Under the pieces are notes generated by a model that had not been told where the DNA came from, made no database searches, and saw only the letters and a program-made list of their open reading frames with translations. Shown one piece after another: positions 27,109-35,732 of a stretch of 64,000 nucleotides of DNA. The DNA is taken from NCBI GenBank assembly GCA_015689705.1, contig WVSN01000005.1, forward strand, positions 183,301 through 247,300, in the 5' to 3' direction. Position 1 is the stretch's first letter; each line of letters begins with the position of its first letter. Source of the DNA: Rhodobacterales bacterium HKCCE3408. GTDB taxonomy: Bacteria; Pseudomonadota; Alphaproteobacteria; Rhodobacterales; Rhodobacteraceae. Position numbers and translations under genes: made by a program.

Positions 27109-28061
27109 GTCATCCTCCTGAGTTGTTCCCGCGGATCGAATTTCGACGCCTTGCGCCAACGTTCCGCGACATCGCGCATGTCGTCGTCGATCTTCCGCGG
27201 CAGAACGATCTTTAGTCTGACCATCTGATCGCCGGTCGTCCGGCCGTGCTTGATGCCCTTTCCCTTCAGGCGCAGCCGCTGGCCGGAGTTCGCACCCGCA
27301 GGGATGGTCATGGAGACCGGACCGGCGATCGTCGGCACATCGATCCTTGCGCCCAGCACGGCCTCGTCGAAGGTGATCGGCAGTTCCATCTCGATGTCGT
27401 CTCCATCGCGAGTGAAGACCGGGTGCGGCTTGACCGAAATCGTCACCAAGGCATCGCCGGGCGGTCCCTTGCCGATCCCCGGACCACCCTTGCCGCGCAG
27501 CCGCAGGGTCTGGCCATCCCGGACACCGGCGGGGACATTCAGCTCGATCGACTTGCCGTCCGGCATCGTCACGGCGCGCTTCGCCCCCGTCACGGCGTCG
27601 AGAAATTCGACCTCGAGATTGTAGCGAAGATCGCGCCCCGCGGCATGAAAGTCCCGGAAGGCATCGCCACTTCCGCCGCGTTGCCGCCCGAAAAGTTCGG
27701 AAAACAGGTCGGAGAGATCCTCGTCACCGCCGGCTCCGAAGCTCCCGGAATATCGTTCGTAGGGCGAACGGCCTTCGTAGCGCCGCCCGTCGTCCTGGGT
27801 CGCGTATTGGTGGTAGTACTGGCGCTGAGGCCGCTCCTGTCCCGACGCGTCGATCTCTCCGGCATCGAAGCGGCGCCGTTTCTCGGGATCCCGCAAAAGG
27901 TCGTACGCCGCCGAAACCGCCTGGAACTCGGCCTGCTTGCCGGGATCGTCCGGGTGGAGGTCCGGGTGCAGCGTCTTCGCCAGCCGGCGATAGGCTTTCT
28001 TGATCTCGTCCTGCGATGCGTCTTTCGCAACACCGAGGACCTTGTAGGGATCATCGCTCAT
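27105..28061 (-). CDS. cbpA: J-domain co-chaperone CbpA
   Basis: A 318-residue DnaJ homologue of the type II group that works with DnaK and can bind curved DNA in E. coli. The J domain (residues 5-70) has the HPD tripeptide at 32-34. A Gly/Phe-rich linker runs from about 75 to 130. The two beta-barrel C-terminal domains follow (VEFLDAVTGAKRAV; RLRGKGGPGIGKGPPGD; LKGKGIKHG). No zinc-finger CXXCXGXG repeats are present, which excludes DnaJ itself. It lies 17 bp after trxC. Confidence 0.93.
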   Translation of the reverse strand: MSDDPYKVLGVAKDASQDEIKKAYRRLAKTLHPDLHPDDPGKQAEFQAVSAAYDLLRDPEKRRRFDAGEIDASGQERPQRQYYHQYATQDDGRRYEGRSPYERYSGSFGAGGDEDLSDLFSELFGRQRGGSGDAFRDFHAAGRDLRYNLEVEFLDAVTGAKRAVTMPDGKSIELNVPAGVRDGQTLRLRGKGGPGIGKGPPGDALVTISVKPHPVFTRDGDDIEMELPITFDEAVLGARIDVPTIAGPVSMTIPAGANSGQRLRLKGKGIKHGRTTGDQMVRLKIVLPRKIDDDMRDVAERWRKASKFDPREQLRRMT

Positions 28062-28078
28062 GGCGGCCTGTCACCCTG

Positions 28079-28513
28079 TCATGCGCCGGCGTTCGTGCTG
28101 AGCCAGCCGACGATATCCCGTGCGCTTGTTGCGCCCGCACGCCGGTCGATCTCGCGTCCGGCGCGGAACGCCACGAGCAGCGGTATGCCCCGGATGGCGA
28201 AGCGCTGCCCGGCCTCCGGAAAGGCCTCGGTGTCGAGCTTGGCGAAACGCGCCCGGCCCTTCAGCTCCTTCGCCGCCTTTGCGAACTCAGGCGCCATCAT
28301 GCGGCAGGGGCCACACCACGCCGCCCAGAAATCCACAACGAGCGGCAACTCGTCCATCCTTCTGGCCTTCTCGAGGATGTCGAGAGATACCTCGACCGGG
28401 CCATCCGGGATCAGCCGCGCGCCGCACGTGCCGCATTTCGGCCCGGCCGCCAGACGATCCTCCGGAACTCTATTGCCCTGGCCACAGGCCAGACACGCCA
28501 GCTTCACGCTCAT
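28079..28513 (-). CDS. trxC: thioredoxin 2 (TrxC)
   Basis: A 144-residue thioredoxin with an N-terminal zinc ribbon (Cys7, Cys10, Cys27, Cys30) and the redox-active WCGPC at residues 66-70 in VDFWAAWCGPCRMMAPE. The cis-proline is in IRGIPLLVAF. TrxC reduces protein disulfides and is induced by oxidative stress in E. coli. It is the first gene of a five-gene minus-strand operon linking thiol repair with the CbpA chaperone. A GGAGGT ribosome site lies just upstream of the ATG. Confidence 0.95.
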   Translation of the reverse strand: MSVKLACLACGQGNRVPEDRLAAGPKCGTCGARLIPDGPVEVSLDILEKARRMDELPLVVDFWAAWCGPCRMMAPEFAKAAKELKGRARFAKLDTEAFPEAGQRFAIRGIPLLVAFRAGREIDRRAGATSARDIVGWLSTNAGA

Positions 28514-29657
28514 CCCACACCTCCGATCGGTTCCGGGACAATACAGCTTCAGATGGCTCCATCATTTGAGATCGATCAATTGAAAAACGCATTCGTGTCG
28601 AGGAGAGCTGGCGACCCCGGAAGGACTGCCATGTTTCTTGGAAACATTAGTGTTTCATCGTGGTTTCGATACTCAGGGCACCACGGCGGATCAATGGGTT
28701 ACGGCCAAAGTGATACTGTCCCGTAGCCTATGATTTCCACGTGAGGCTGTCGGACTCCAATCACGGGCAGCAATAAGTTGGAATCCGAGCAGGACCCTGT
28801 GGATAATGCGGGTGAGCTTGACGACAAGCTGCGGTGGAGAGTCGATGTGCGCCAGCTATGGTGACTTCTCCGGCTCCGGGCTGCCGTTGGCCACGACACG
28901 ACCTTCCCTGAATAGTCCTGAACATGCACTCGTAGCGACATGGTTCGGGGCTGCGTCAACATTTCTCCCTGAATACGTACCTGGCTGAAATTGTCAGGGC
29001 AGGTCGGTCCATCTCGGGATGAGGGGAGATCTGTTAGTCAATTCGCAAGAAATGTGAAGCAGACTGGAATCAACTGATTCTGCCAGCCACAGAGGACTTG
29101 GACCTTGTTGTGTTAACTGTGCCGGCAAAGCGACCAAAGCCCCAGATTGTGGCGATCCGTTGACGATCAATAGTCAGAACGGCCATGAACCTAACCAAAG
29201 GACAGCTATGCGCAGGGGTTGGGAACAGGCATATTAACTACATTAACGAGTTCAGGGTTATGTATTAACCAGTGTTTGGGTGAAGCGCTGTAACTTCCAG
29301 GCCCGGCTCCGCATGTGTGGGGCCGGGCCTAGTAGTCCCGGGCAACGAGGATGCGCGGCTCAAGCTGACCTCCCCGTTAACTGGAGAGACACTTGGTGGA
29401 GACAGGCGTTTCTCGGCGAAGATCACCTGCTGGCAGAAATCCGACCATCGCCGTCTCTTCCATCGACTATGTCTGCCGACGGGAGCCGCGACCCTGGTTG
29501 CCCTCCGCCGCCATCGCGTCTATCGGGCTGATGACGAACCTGGACCCGGGTACAATACCCGGTGGCTCTTCCGGCCGCCGATCCGCCGGACAATAAACAT
29601 CGCAGATGCGATCGCCGGTAGCTCGAGCGGTGCTCCACCGGACTGGGACCCTTCTTC
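28514..29657. other. 1.1-kb gene-free boundary region
   Basis: No frame here is convincing. On the minus strand an open frame of about 55 codons (SPPQLVVKLTRIIHRVLLGF, near 28790-28840) looks like a protein fragment but has no start, and I cannot identify it. A stretch at 29160-29280 is unusually AT-rich (TTAACTACATTAACG, TATGTATTAACC). A strong hairpin is listed separately at 29299. The region separates the conserved left part from the accessory right part and may contain decayed genes or an old insertion. Confidence 0.4.
29299..29330 (+). ncRNA. strong hairpin upstream of the SulP gene, possible leader or small RNA
   Basis: A 12-bp stem (29299-29310 with 29319-29330) encloses the loop GCATGTGT. 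The single irregular pair is G-U in plus-strand RNA and A-C in minus-strand RNA, so the plus transcript is the functional one. No U-run follows. It lies 328 bp upstream of the SulP start. Confidence 0.4.
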
Positions 29658-31148
29658 ATGTTTTCTCTAGATGCTTACCGCAGCCAGTGGCTGGGCAACG
29701 TCCGCGGCGACCTACTGGCGGGCCTCGTCGTGGCGCTCGCGCTCATCCCCGAGGCAATCGCATTCTCGATCATCGCAGGCGTGGATCCCAAGGTGGGCCT
29801 CTACGCGAGCTTCTCGATTGCCGTCATTACCGCCATCGCAGGCGGGCGGCCCGGGATGATCTCGGCCGCGACAGCAGCCACCGCCGTGCTCATGGTGACG
29901 CTTGTGCGCGATCACGGGCTGCAATATCTCCTGGCCGCCACGATCCTAGCGGGACTTCTCCAGATCGTGATGGGAGCGCTGAAACTTGGCTTCGTCATGC
30001 GCTATGTGTCAAAGTCCGTTATGACGGGCTTCGTCAACGCTCTCGCCATCCTGATCTTCATGGCACAGCTGCCCGAGCTCGACCCGCGCGAGGTGACCTG
30101 GCTGACCTACGCGCTCGTGGCGGTGGGGCTCGCCATCATTTACCTATTCCCGCTGCTCACCAAGGCTGTGCCCTCGCCACTCGTGACGATCATCGTGCTG
30201 ACTGTGCTGACGGTGGCCTTTGGTTGGGATGTGCGGACAGTGGGCGACATGGGCGATCTGCCCGACACGTTGCCCATGTTCCTGCTGCCCGAAATTCCAC
30301 TGAACCTCGAAACCTTGCGAGTCATCCTGCCGTACTCCGTCGCCGTCGCCGTCGTGGGCCTTCTGGAAAGCCTCATGACCCAGAACATCGTGGACGACCT
30401 CACCGACACGAAGTCGAACCGGAACCAGGAATGCGTGGGCCAAGGCCTCGCGAATGCCGCGACCGGCTTCATCGGAGGCATGGCGGGATGCGCCATGATC
30501 GGTCAGTCGATTATCAACGTAAAGTCGGGCGGGCGCGGCCGCCTCTCGTGCTTCGTTGCGGGCGCCTTCCTGCTGATACTCGTCGTCGGCCTTGGCGACT
30601 TGGTTAGCATGATCCCGATGCCGGCACTCGTCGCAATCATGATTATGGTCTCGATCGGAACCTTCTCGTGGACCTCGATCCGCAATCTCGCGGTCCATCC
30701 TCGCTCCTCCTCGGTTGTCATGCTCGCGACCGTGGCGACGGTGGTCTACACCCACAACCTCGCCATTGGAGTGATTGTGGGTGTGCTGCTCTCGGGGATC
30801 TTCTTCGCCGGTAAGATCGCGCAACTCTTCCGCGTGGCCTCGGCGATCAGCGACGACGGACGCGTGCGGACCTACCATGTCGAAGGCCAGCTCTTTTACG
30901 GATCGGTCGAGGACTTCATGGATGCGTTCGACTTCAAAGAAGCGCCTGAGCGCGTCGTGATTGACGTCTCACGTGCGCATATCTGGGACATCAGCTCGGT
31001 CCAGGCGCTCGACATGGCTATCCTAAAGTTCCGTCGCGACGGGGCCGAGGTAGAGGTCGTCGGTATGAACGTGGCGACCGAGACGCTGATGGACCGGCTC
31101 AGCATGAGTGACAAGCCCGGCGCACTCGAGCAGTTGTCCGCGCATTGA
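29658..31148 (+). CDS. SulP-family anion transporter with STAS domain
   Basis: A 496-residue inner-membrane transporter for sulfate, bicarbonate or related anions. About ten to twelve membrane segments fill residues 15-395. The family motif around the first two helices is [20 protein letters not shown], followed by [29 protein letters not shown] is the conserved middle loop. The C-terminal STAS domain (about 400-495) contains [20 protein letters not shown], with a Ser at the position that is regulatory in anti-sigma antagonists. The stop is 11 bp before a universal stress protein gene, a recurrent pairing that suggests nucleotide-dependent control. Confidence 0.9.
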   Translation: MFSLDAYRSQWLGNVRGDLLAGLVVALALIPEAIAFSIIAGVDPKVGLYASFSIAVITAIAGGRPGMISAATAATAVLMVTLVRDHGLQYLLAATILAGLLQIVMGALKLGFVMRYVSKSVMTGFVNALAILIFMAQLPELDPREVTWLTYALVAVGLAIIYLFPLLTKAVPSPLVTIIVLTVLTVAFGWDVRTVGDMGDLPDTLPMFLLPEIPLNLETLRVILPYSVAVAVVGLLESLMTQNIVDDLTDTKSNRNQECVGQGLANAATGFIGGMAGCAMIGQSIINVKSGGRGRLSCFVAGAFLLILVVGLGDLVSMIPMPALVAIMIMVSIGTFSWTSIRNLAVHPRSSSVVMLATVATVVYTHNLAIGVIVGVLLSGIFFAGKIAQLFRVASAISDDGRVRTYHVEGQLFYGSVEDFMDAFDFKEAPERVVIDVSRAHIWDISSVQALDMAILKFRRDGAEVEVVGMNVATETLMDRLSMSDKPGALEQLSAH

Positions 31149-31159
31149 GGGGGGAGACC

Positions 31160-32014
31160 ATGACAGCCAAGATCATCGCGCTGGTGGACGGATCCATCTA
31201 CTCAGAGAGCGTCTGCAAGCACGCCGCCTGGATATCAACGCGGACGGGCGCGCCGGTGGAGCTGATCCACGTTCTTGGCCGCCGCGAGTCACCGGAGGGC
31301 CGGGATCTCTCGGGGTCTATCCGCCTCGGCGCGCGGTCAGCGCTTCTGGAGGAGCTTGCAGAGCTTGACGCGCAGCGAGCGAAGTTGGTGAGCCACCGCG
31401 GCCGAGCCATACTCGAAGATGCTCGCGCCATCGTGGACCGCGATGGAGTGACCAACATCACCACGCGGCTCCGCCACGGCGATATCGTAGAGGCTATAGG
31501 CGAGATCGAGGGGGAGGCCCGAGTCATCGTCGTCGGCAAGCGGGGCGAGGCGGCAGACTTCGCGAAGGGGCACCTCGGCTCCAACCTCGAGCGAATCGTC
31601 CGGGCGGCGCATCGGCCAGTCTTCGTTACATCCCGCGCCTTCAGTGCGATCGAGAGCGTCCTGGTCGCCTACGACGGCGGTCGATCGGCGATTAGGGCCG
31701 TCGACCACGTCGCGCGGAGTCCTCTCTTCGCGGGGCTCTCGGTGACGGTCGTGACCGTCGGCTCCGGGACGGTAGCGGTCAAACAGGGTCTGGACGATGC
31801 GCGGGCGCTCCTCCGAGCCTCGGGGATCGAGGCGAAGACGCGGGTCTTGGACGGACGTCCCGAGGATCGGCTTGGCGACCTCGTCGAGGCCGAGAGTTTT
31901 GGCATGCTTGTGATGGGCGCCTATGGTCATAGCCGAGTCCGAAACCTCGTGGTTGGTTCCACGACGACCGAGATGGTGCGGTCCTGCAAGGTTCCCGTGG
32001 TACTGATACGATGA
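31160..32014 (+). CDS. tandem universal stress protein
   Basis: A 284-residue protein with two UspA domains (about residues 1-155 and 160-284). The second domain has the complete ATP-binding loop GAYGHSRVRNLVVGSTTTEM (G-2x-G-9x-G-S/T), while the first reads GKRGEAADFAKGHLGSNLER, also compatible with nucleotide binding. GGGGGAG lies 5 bp before the ATG; a TTG further upstream is within the previous gene's end. Co-transcription with the SulP gene suggests it adjusts anion transport to energy state. Confidence 0.9.
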   Translation: MTAKIIALVDGSIYSESVCKHAAWISTRTGAPVELIHVLGRRESPEGRDLSGSIRLGARSALLEELAELDAQRAKLVSHRGRAILEDARAIVDRDGVTNITTRLRHGDIVEAIGEIEGEARVIVVGKRGEAADFAKGHLGSNLERIVRAAHRPVFVTSRAFSAIESVLVAYDGGRSAIRAVDHVARSPLFAGLSVTVVTVGSGTVAVKQGLDDARALLRASGIEAKTRVLDGRPEDRLGDLVEAESFGMLVMGAYGHSRVRNLVVGSTTTEMVRSCKVPVVLIR

Positions 32015-32378
32015 ACGACGCACGGAGACCCTGGTAGGAAACGATTGCCGCTTTCGGTCACCAATCCGGTGCCGTGTTGTACGGCAGTCCAGAGCATCTA
32101 CGGTAGCGACTTCTTTTCGGTCGAAAGATGCGATCTGGAGCCTAGCGGACCTACTGAATAAAAGCGGCACATCGATCAAGTGCTTCGCCGGCTCTCGAAC
32201 TAAATCGAACGATCACTCCTGCGTCCATTTCGTCTGCAGAGCGGATCTTCGCGCACCAATCCTAAGGCCTCGTCGCGCTCGCGGCTACAGCGAATGTCAG
32301 CTCCGAGCCCTCTGTGCACTATGTTGCCATGTCAACGCGTGGTAGTCGTCGTTCCAGCGAACGCGGAAGGCAACTACT
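32015..32378. other. intergenic region with repeat copy 1
   Basis: Besides the repeat at 32228-32310, it has GCCGCTTT near 32047 and AAAAGCGGC near 32161 as distant inverted arms. No gene is supported. Confidence 0.4.
32228..32310 (+). repeat. dispersed intergenic repeat, copy 1 (long type)
   Basis: Left block TTTCGTCTGCAGAGCGG, middle GGCCTCGTCGCGCTCGCGG, right block ACAGCGAATGTCAGCTCCGA followed by GCCC. The middle and right blocks match copies 2 to 4. Confidence 0.75.
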
Positions 32379-32891
32379 TTGAAGCGTCTCGAGAGCTTCA
32401 TCCAAACCGTCGGCCTGGTCACGGCATGGGGCACCATCTTGCCGATCGCGTTCTTCGGCGGCCTGCAAATGATCGACCGGAAGCTTGGTCTCGGCATATC
32501 GGCGGAATTTCCCGACTGGTCGACCTCGCTCCTGTTCGTGCTCATTTTCATGCTCGCAGGATCCACCTATCTGCGCGACGGTCACGTCCGAGTCGACGTC
32601 TTTCGAAGACACTGGTCAAGCAAACGGCTGGCAGTGATCGAGGTAGCCGGCTGTATGTTGGTCATGGTCCCACTAGCACTCATCCTGATGTGGTATGGCT
32701 GGGACGGGATCTGGCGGACCACACACTTCGCTGACCTTCAGGTATGGGTCCGCCGCTGGGTGGCCTTCTTCGGGCCGGCTCTTTTGCTGCTTGCCGCCGT
32801 TGTCGTCATCTCGCGGAACGTCGCGTTACTCCGGGGCCGGGCCAACACGCCGGCGCCGAGCGCGGATCTTGAGCTGTTCCGCGATGAATGA
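32379..32891 (+). CDS. TRAP transporter small permease (DctQ)
   Basis: A 170-residue inner-membrane protein with four membrane segments (about residues 8-30, 45-63, 85-105 and 128-148), the size and layout of TRAP small permeases. The DctQ-type GSTYLRDGHVRVDVFRRHW follows the second helix. The start codon is TTG, supported by GGAAGG 7 bp upstream. It overlaps the large permease gene by 8 bp. No DctP binding protein is next to it. Confidence 0.85.
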   Translation: MKRLESFIQTVGLVTAWGTILPIAFFGGLQMIDRKLGLGISAEFPDWSTSLLFVLIFMLAGSTYLRDGHVRVDVFRRHWSSKRLAVIEVAGCMLVMVPLALILMWYGWDGIWRTTHFADLQVWVRRWVAFFGPALLLLAAVVVISRNVALLRGRANTPAPSADLELFRDE

Positions 32892-34233
32892 AGCCCTGAC
32901 GCTGGCGATGCTCGGTATCCTGGCGCTCGGGATCTTCTCCGGATTTCCGGTCTCGATGGTTCTCGCGGGAACGGGGTTTCTCGGTTTCATCGCTGCCGTC
33001 TGGATGGGCACCACGGATTTCGGCCATCTCGGCCTCATCTACCTTCGGATTCGCGGCGTCCTCACCAACGAGGGCATCCAGTTCACATCTGTCCCCATGT
33101 TGATCTTTCTTGGGCTCTTGCTCAATTCCAGCGGCATATCCGACTCCTTCTTTCGCTTGGTCGGCACGCTCCTGCGCAAGGTGCCCGGACGGCACGCGAT
33201 CGCAACCCTGATCGTCGGTCTCATTCTCGCGCCTGCCACAGGTGTGATCGGCGCGTCGGTCATCACCGTGGCTCTTGTCGCCTATGACCCCATGCTGAAA
33301 TCGGGATATCCGCCACGGACCGCTGGGGCCGCCGTCGCGGCCTCCGGCGCGCTCGGCGTGATCTTCCCGCCGGCAATCCTGCTCTTTTTTGTTGCGAGCC
33401 ATTTCCAGCTGCGCCTCGGCATGATGTATGCCGCCCTCGTCGTGCCGGTCGCCCTCATGGTCCTGCTCTTCGCCGCCTGGTTCGCGTTCAGCCGCGTTGG
33501 CCATAGACAGGCGGACCATGATGCGGAGACAGGTCTGTCGGCCCCGGAACTTCTGACCTCCCTCGCAGCGGTCGCGGTCATCGCCTCGATCCCGCTCAGT
33601 ATCGTCGGCGGCCTCGCAACCCTGTCCGAAGCTGCCGGCGTCGGCCTCTTCGGAGCAATTGTCGTTCTCGGGGCGCGCCGGCTCCTCAGTGTGCGTCTCC
33701 TAAGCGAGACGATGACCAACGCGGCCTCGATGACCTCAATGGTCTTCTTCATCGTGATCGGGGCCATGGTCTTCTCGCTCGGGTTCAACCTCGTCGGTGG
33801 GCCGGACGTGCTGTTCCGATGGATCACAGAATTCGCCCTCGGCCGGTGGGATCTGCTCGTCCTGCTCCTGACCGTTGTCACGGCTCTGGGGTTCTTCTTC
33901 GACTGGATGGAAATCCTGCTGGTTTTCCTTCCGATCCTGCAACCCGTGTTCGATACGCTGCAATTCTCTGACCATGTCGGCTCGCCCTATATGGCGAATC
34001 TTTGGATGGCCGCGCTTGTCGCGCTCGCGCTCCAGACGTCGTTTCTGACGCCACCCTTCGGCTACGCTCTTTTCTTCGCCCGCATGGCGGCTCCACGTCA
34101 GGTTCAACTCGCTGACATCTACTGGGGCGCCGTTCCCCTCGTCCTGCTTGAGATCCTCTTGATCGCGCTGCTCATGGCCGTGCCCGAACTCATCACCTGG
34201 CTGCCTGGTCTGGCTCCATCAGCCGTCAACTAA
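32884..34233 (+). CDS. TRAP transporter large permease (DctM)
   Basis: A 449-residue inner-membrane protein with about twelve segments that moves an organic acid by sodium symport. DctM features are GFPVSMVLAGTGFLGFI near the N terminus, ASGALGVIFPPAILLFF in the middle, and FFFDWMEILLVFLPILQPVF with QTSFLTPPFGYALFF near the C terminus. This group with the FFDWMEI motif belongs to the TAXI-independent mannitol/chloroaromatic-type (FcbT3/YiaN-like) permeases. A DctP must be supplied from elsewhere or has been lost. Confidence 0.9.
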   Translation: MNEALTLAMLGILALGIFSGFPVSMVLAGTGFLGFIAAVWMGTTDFGHLGLIYLRIRGVLTNEGIQFTSVPMLIFLGLLLNSSGISDSFFRLVGTLLRKVPGRHAIATLIVGLILAPATGVIGASVITVALVAYDPMLKSGYPPRTAGAAVAASGALGVIFPPAILLFFVASHFQLRLGMMYAALVVPVALMVLLFAAWFAFSRVGHRQADHDAETGLSAPELLTSLAAVAVIASIPLSIVGGLATLSEAAGVGLFGAIVVLGARRLLSVRLLSETMTNAASMTSMVFFIVIGAMVFSLGFNLVGGPDVLFRWITEFALGRWDLLVLLLTVVTALGFFFDWMEILLVFLPILQPVFDTLQFSDHVGSPYMANLWMAALVALALQTSFLTPPFGYALFFARMAAPRQVQLADIYWGAVPLVLLEILLIALLMAVPELITWLPGLAPSAVN

Positions 34234-34561
34234 GCGCTCTGACATCCGGGACGAGTTCATCGGATCGACGGTCTGTGCGCGAGAGTCCACTGTGTTCACT
34301 TCGTCCGCACAGCCGACGTTGACACGCTAGGCTGAGCGCCCCGTCGTGCTCGCGGCTGCAGCGAACGTCTGCTAAGAGCCCATTGTGTGCATTGGTGCGC
34401 ATAGCAGCATCCGTCGTGATGGGCGAGAGGCAGGCGCATGCCCTAGATCGTCGAATCCGGAAAAAGAAGATAAAGGGTTACCTGCGCCGAAAACTGAAGC
34501 CTGGACACCGTGCAAACATGCCAATGATGAGATTCAGCAAAGTAGGGAGGAATTGTCGGTA
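34234..34561. other. intergenic region with repeat copy 2
   Basis: It holds the repeat at 34299-34381 and then an AT-richer leader to the methyltransferase gene. No gene is supported. Confidence 0.4.
34299..34381 (+). repeat. dispersed intergenic repeat, copy 2 (long type)
   Basis: Left block CTTCGTCCGCACAGCCGAC, middle CGCCCCGTCGTGCTCGCGG, right block CTGCAGCGAACGTCTGCTAA then GAGCCC. Nearest in sequence to copy 3. Confidence 0.8.
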
Positions 34562-35332
34562 ATGACAGGTGATTACCTTACGATTAACAAGAAAATTTGG
34601 AATGCCGACGCAGTGAACTGGGTTGGCTTCGCGCGCGAAAGATGGGCAGCAGAAACGCCGCTCTGGGGAAGCTGGAATAATCCCGAGACCGATCTGAATC
34701 TTCTGCCCGCCGACATGGCGGGACTGGACGCCGTCGAGCTTGGCTGCGGCACCGGGTATGTCGCGGGTTGGATGGCCGGGCGCGGCGCAACCGTTACCGC
34801 AATCGACATCTCCGCAGAGCAATTGACTACCGCCCGGCAGCTCGCCTCCGAACACGGCGCCAACATCACCTTTGTCGAGGCCAATGCCGAAACCACTGGC
34901 CTGCCTACTGCCAGTTTCGATTTCGCGATCTCGGAGTACGGCGCATCGATTTGGTGCCGGCCTGCGTCCTGGCTCGGCGAAGCCTGGCGCCTGCTGCGGC
35001 CCGGCGGGCGACTGGTCTTCCTTGGCAATCATCCGCTGTCGCTGCTTTGCTCACCACTTGATGGATCACCGGTCGACCGCACCCTCCACCGCCCCTATCG
35101 CCACATGTGGGGCGCGGACTGGACAAAAGTCGAGTTTGAACCAACCGGCATCTGCTTTAACCTGACACACGCCAGTTGGATGGAACAGTTCACCGATATC
35201 GGGTTCACTGTGAGTCGATATCAAGAACTTTATGCGCCCGACGACGAATATGGCACCCGAGCCGCTATTCCGGCCGAATGGGCGCGCGACTTTCCGGTCG
35301 AACAGGTTTGGCACCTGCAGAAACCCGGCTAG
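34562..35332 (+). CDS. class I SAM-dependent methyltransferase
   Basis: A 256-residue Rossmann-fold methyltransferase. Motif I is VELGCGTGYVAGW (about residues 58-70), motif II AIDIS, and the post-motif region EANAETTGLP followed by FDFAISEYGASIW. LLRPGGRLVFLGNH is the usual strand-5 region. The start MTGDYLTINKKIWNADAVNW follows GGGAGG by 11 bp; an in-frame upstream extension is not family-like. It resembles small-molecule methyltransferases of unknown substrate. GC content is lower than in neighbouring genes. Confidence 0.88.
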   Translation: MTGDYLTINKKIWNADAVNWVGFARERWAAETPLWGSWNNPETDLNLLPADMAGLDAVELGCGTGYVAGWMAGRGATVTAIDISAEQLTTARQLASEHGANITFVEANAETTGLPTASFDFAISEYGASIWCRPASWLGEAWRLLRPGGRLVFLGNHPLSLLCSPLDGSPVDRTLHRPYRHMWGADWTKVEFEPTGICFNLTHASWMEQFTDIGFTVSRYQELYAPDDEYGTRAAIPAEWARDFPVEQVWHLQKPG

Positions 35333-35356
35333 GCAAGTCGACCAAGCACGATGAAT

Positions 35357-35444
35357 GTCGGCTCTGTCCGCTGAGCCGACCTTCAGGCGCCGATCTTAGA
35401 GCCTCATCGCGCTCGCAGCTGCAGCGAAGGACTGCTAAGAGCCC
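35357..35444 (+). repeat. dispersed intergenic repeat, copy 3 (long type, intact hairpin)
   Basis: The left block folds into a perfect 8-bp stem, GTCGGCTC (35357-35364) with GAGCCGAC (35373-35380) around TGTCCGCT. Right block CTGCAGCGAAGGACTGCTAA then GAGCCC. Confidence 0.85.
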
Positions 35445-35685
35445 AAAGCGTACATGTGAGGCTTCAAGCTGCCGCTCAGCCAACGGCCCTTCCCGACCCG
35501 GGGCACTTGGCGGTGTTCAAAAGACAGGCTTCCGGATACCGACCTACGCTGCAGCGCGGCGCTCACGGTGGGGCAGCCAACTGTACGATCAGACATGCTT
35601 TGGGCGCTTTTCCCGCAACTGCAGACCAATCGGCCGGTCGGTTGCGACGAACCGTACTCGATAGACTAGCGGCGATCATTGCCAC

Positions 35686-35724
35686 CGAAAAATTGGCTCC
35701 CGCTGCAATATTTCAGCGGGAGCC
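35686..35724 (-). terminator. Rho-independent terminator of the multicopper oxidase gene
   Basis: On the minus strand GGCTCCCGCTG and CAGCGGGAGCC (35714-35724 and 35695-35705) form a perfect 11-bp stem with an 8-base loop, followed by AATTTTTCG. It starts 9 bp after the stop codon. Confidence 0.93.
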
Positions 35725-35732
35725 GTGGTGTT

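Larger units (their letters stand above)
35333..35732. other. intergenic region with repeat copy 3 and a terminator
   Basis: It lies between two genes that converge on it. The repeat is at 35357-35444 and the terminator of the multicopper oxidase at 35686-35724. The open frames in between come from repeat sequence and are not considered genes. Confidence 0.5.

Noticed and set aside
28798..28806. TGTGGATAA, a perfect DnaA-box match in a gene-free region, considered as a replication origin sign.
   Set aside because: Only one such box is visible, with no cluster, no dnaA, parAB or rep gene and no other origin feature; a single 9-mer is expected by chance.
32040..32175. Distant inverted arms GCCGCTTT/AAAAGCGGC considered as ends of a miniature transposon.
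   Set aside because: The arms are only eight bases, no target duplication is visible, and the enclosed 100 bp does not recur in the window.
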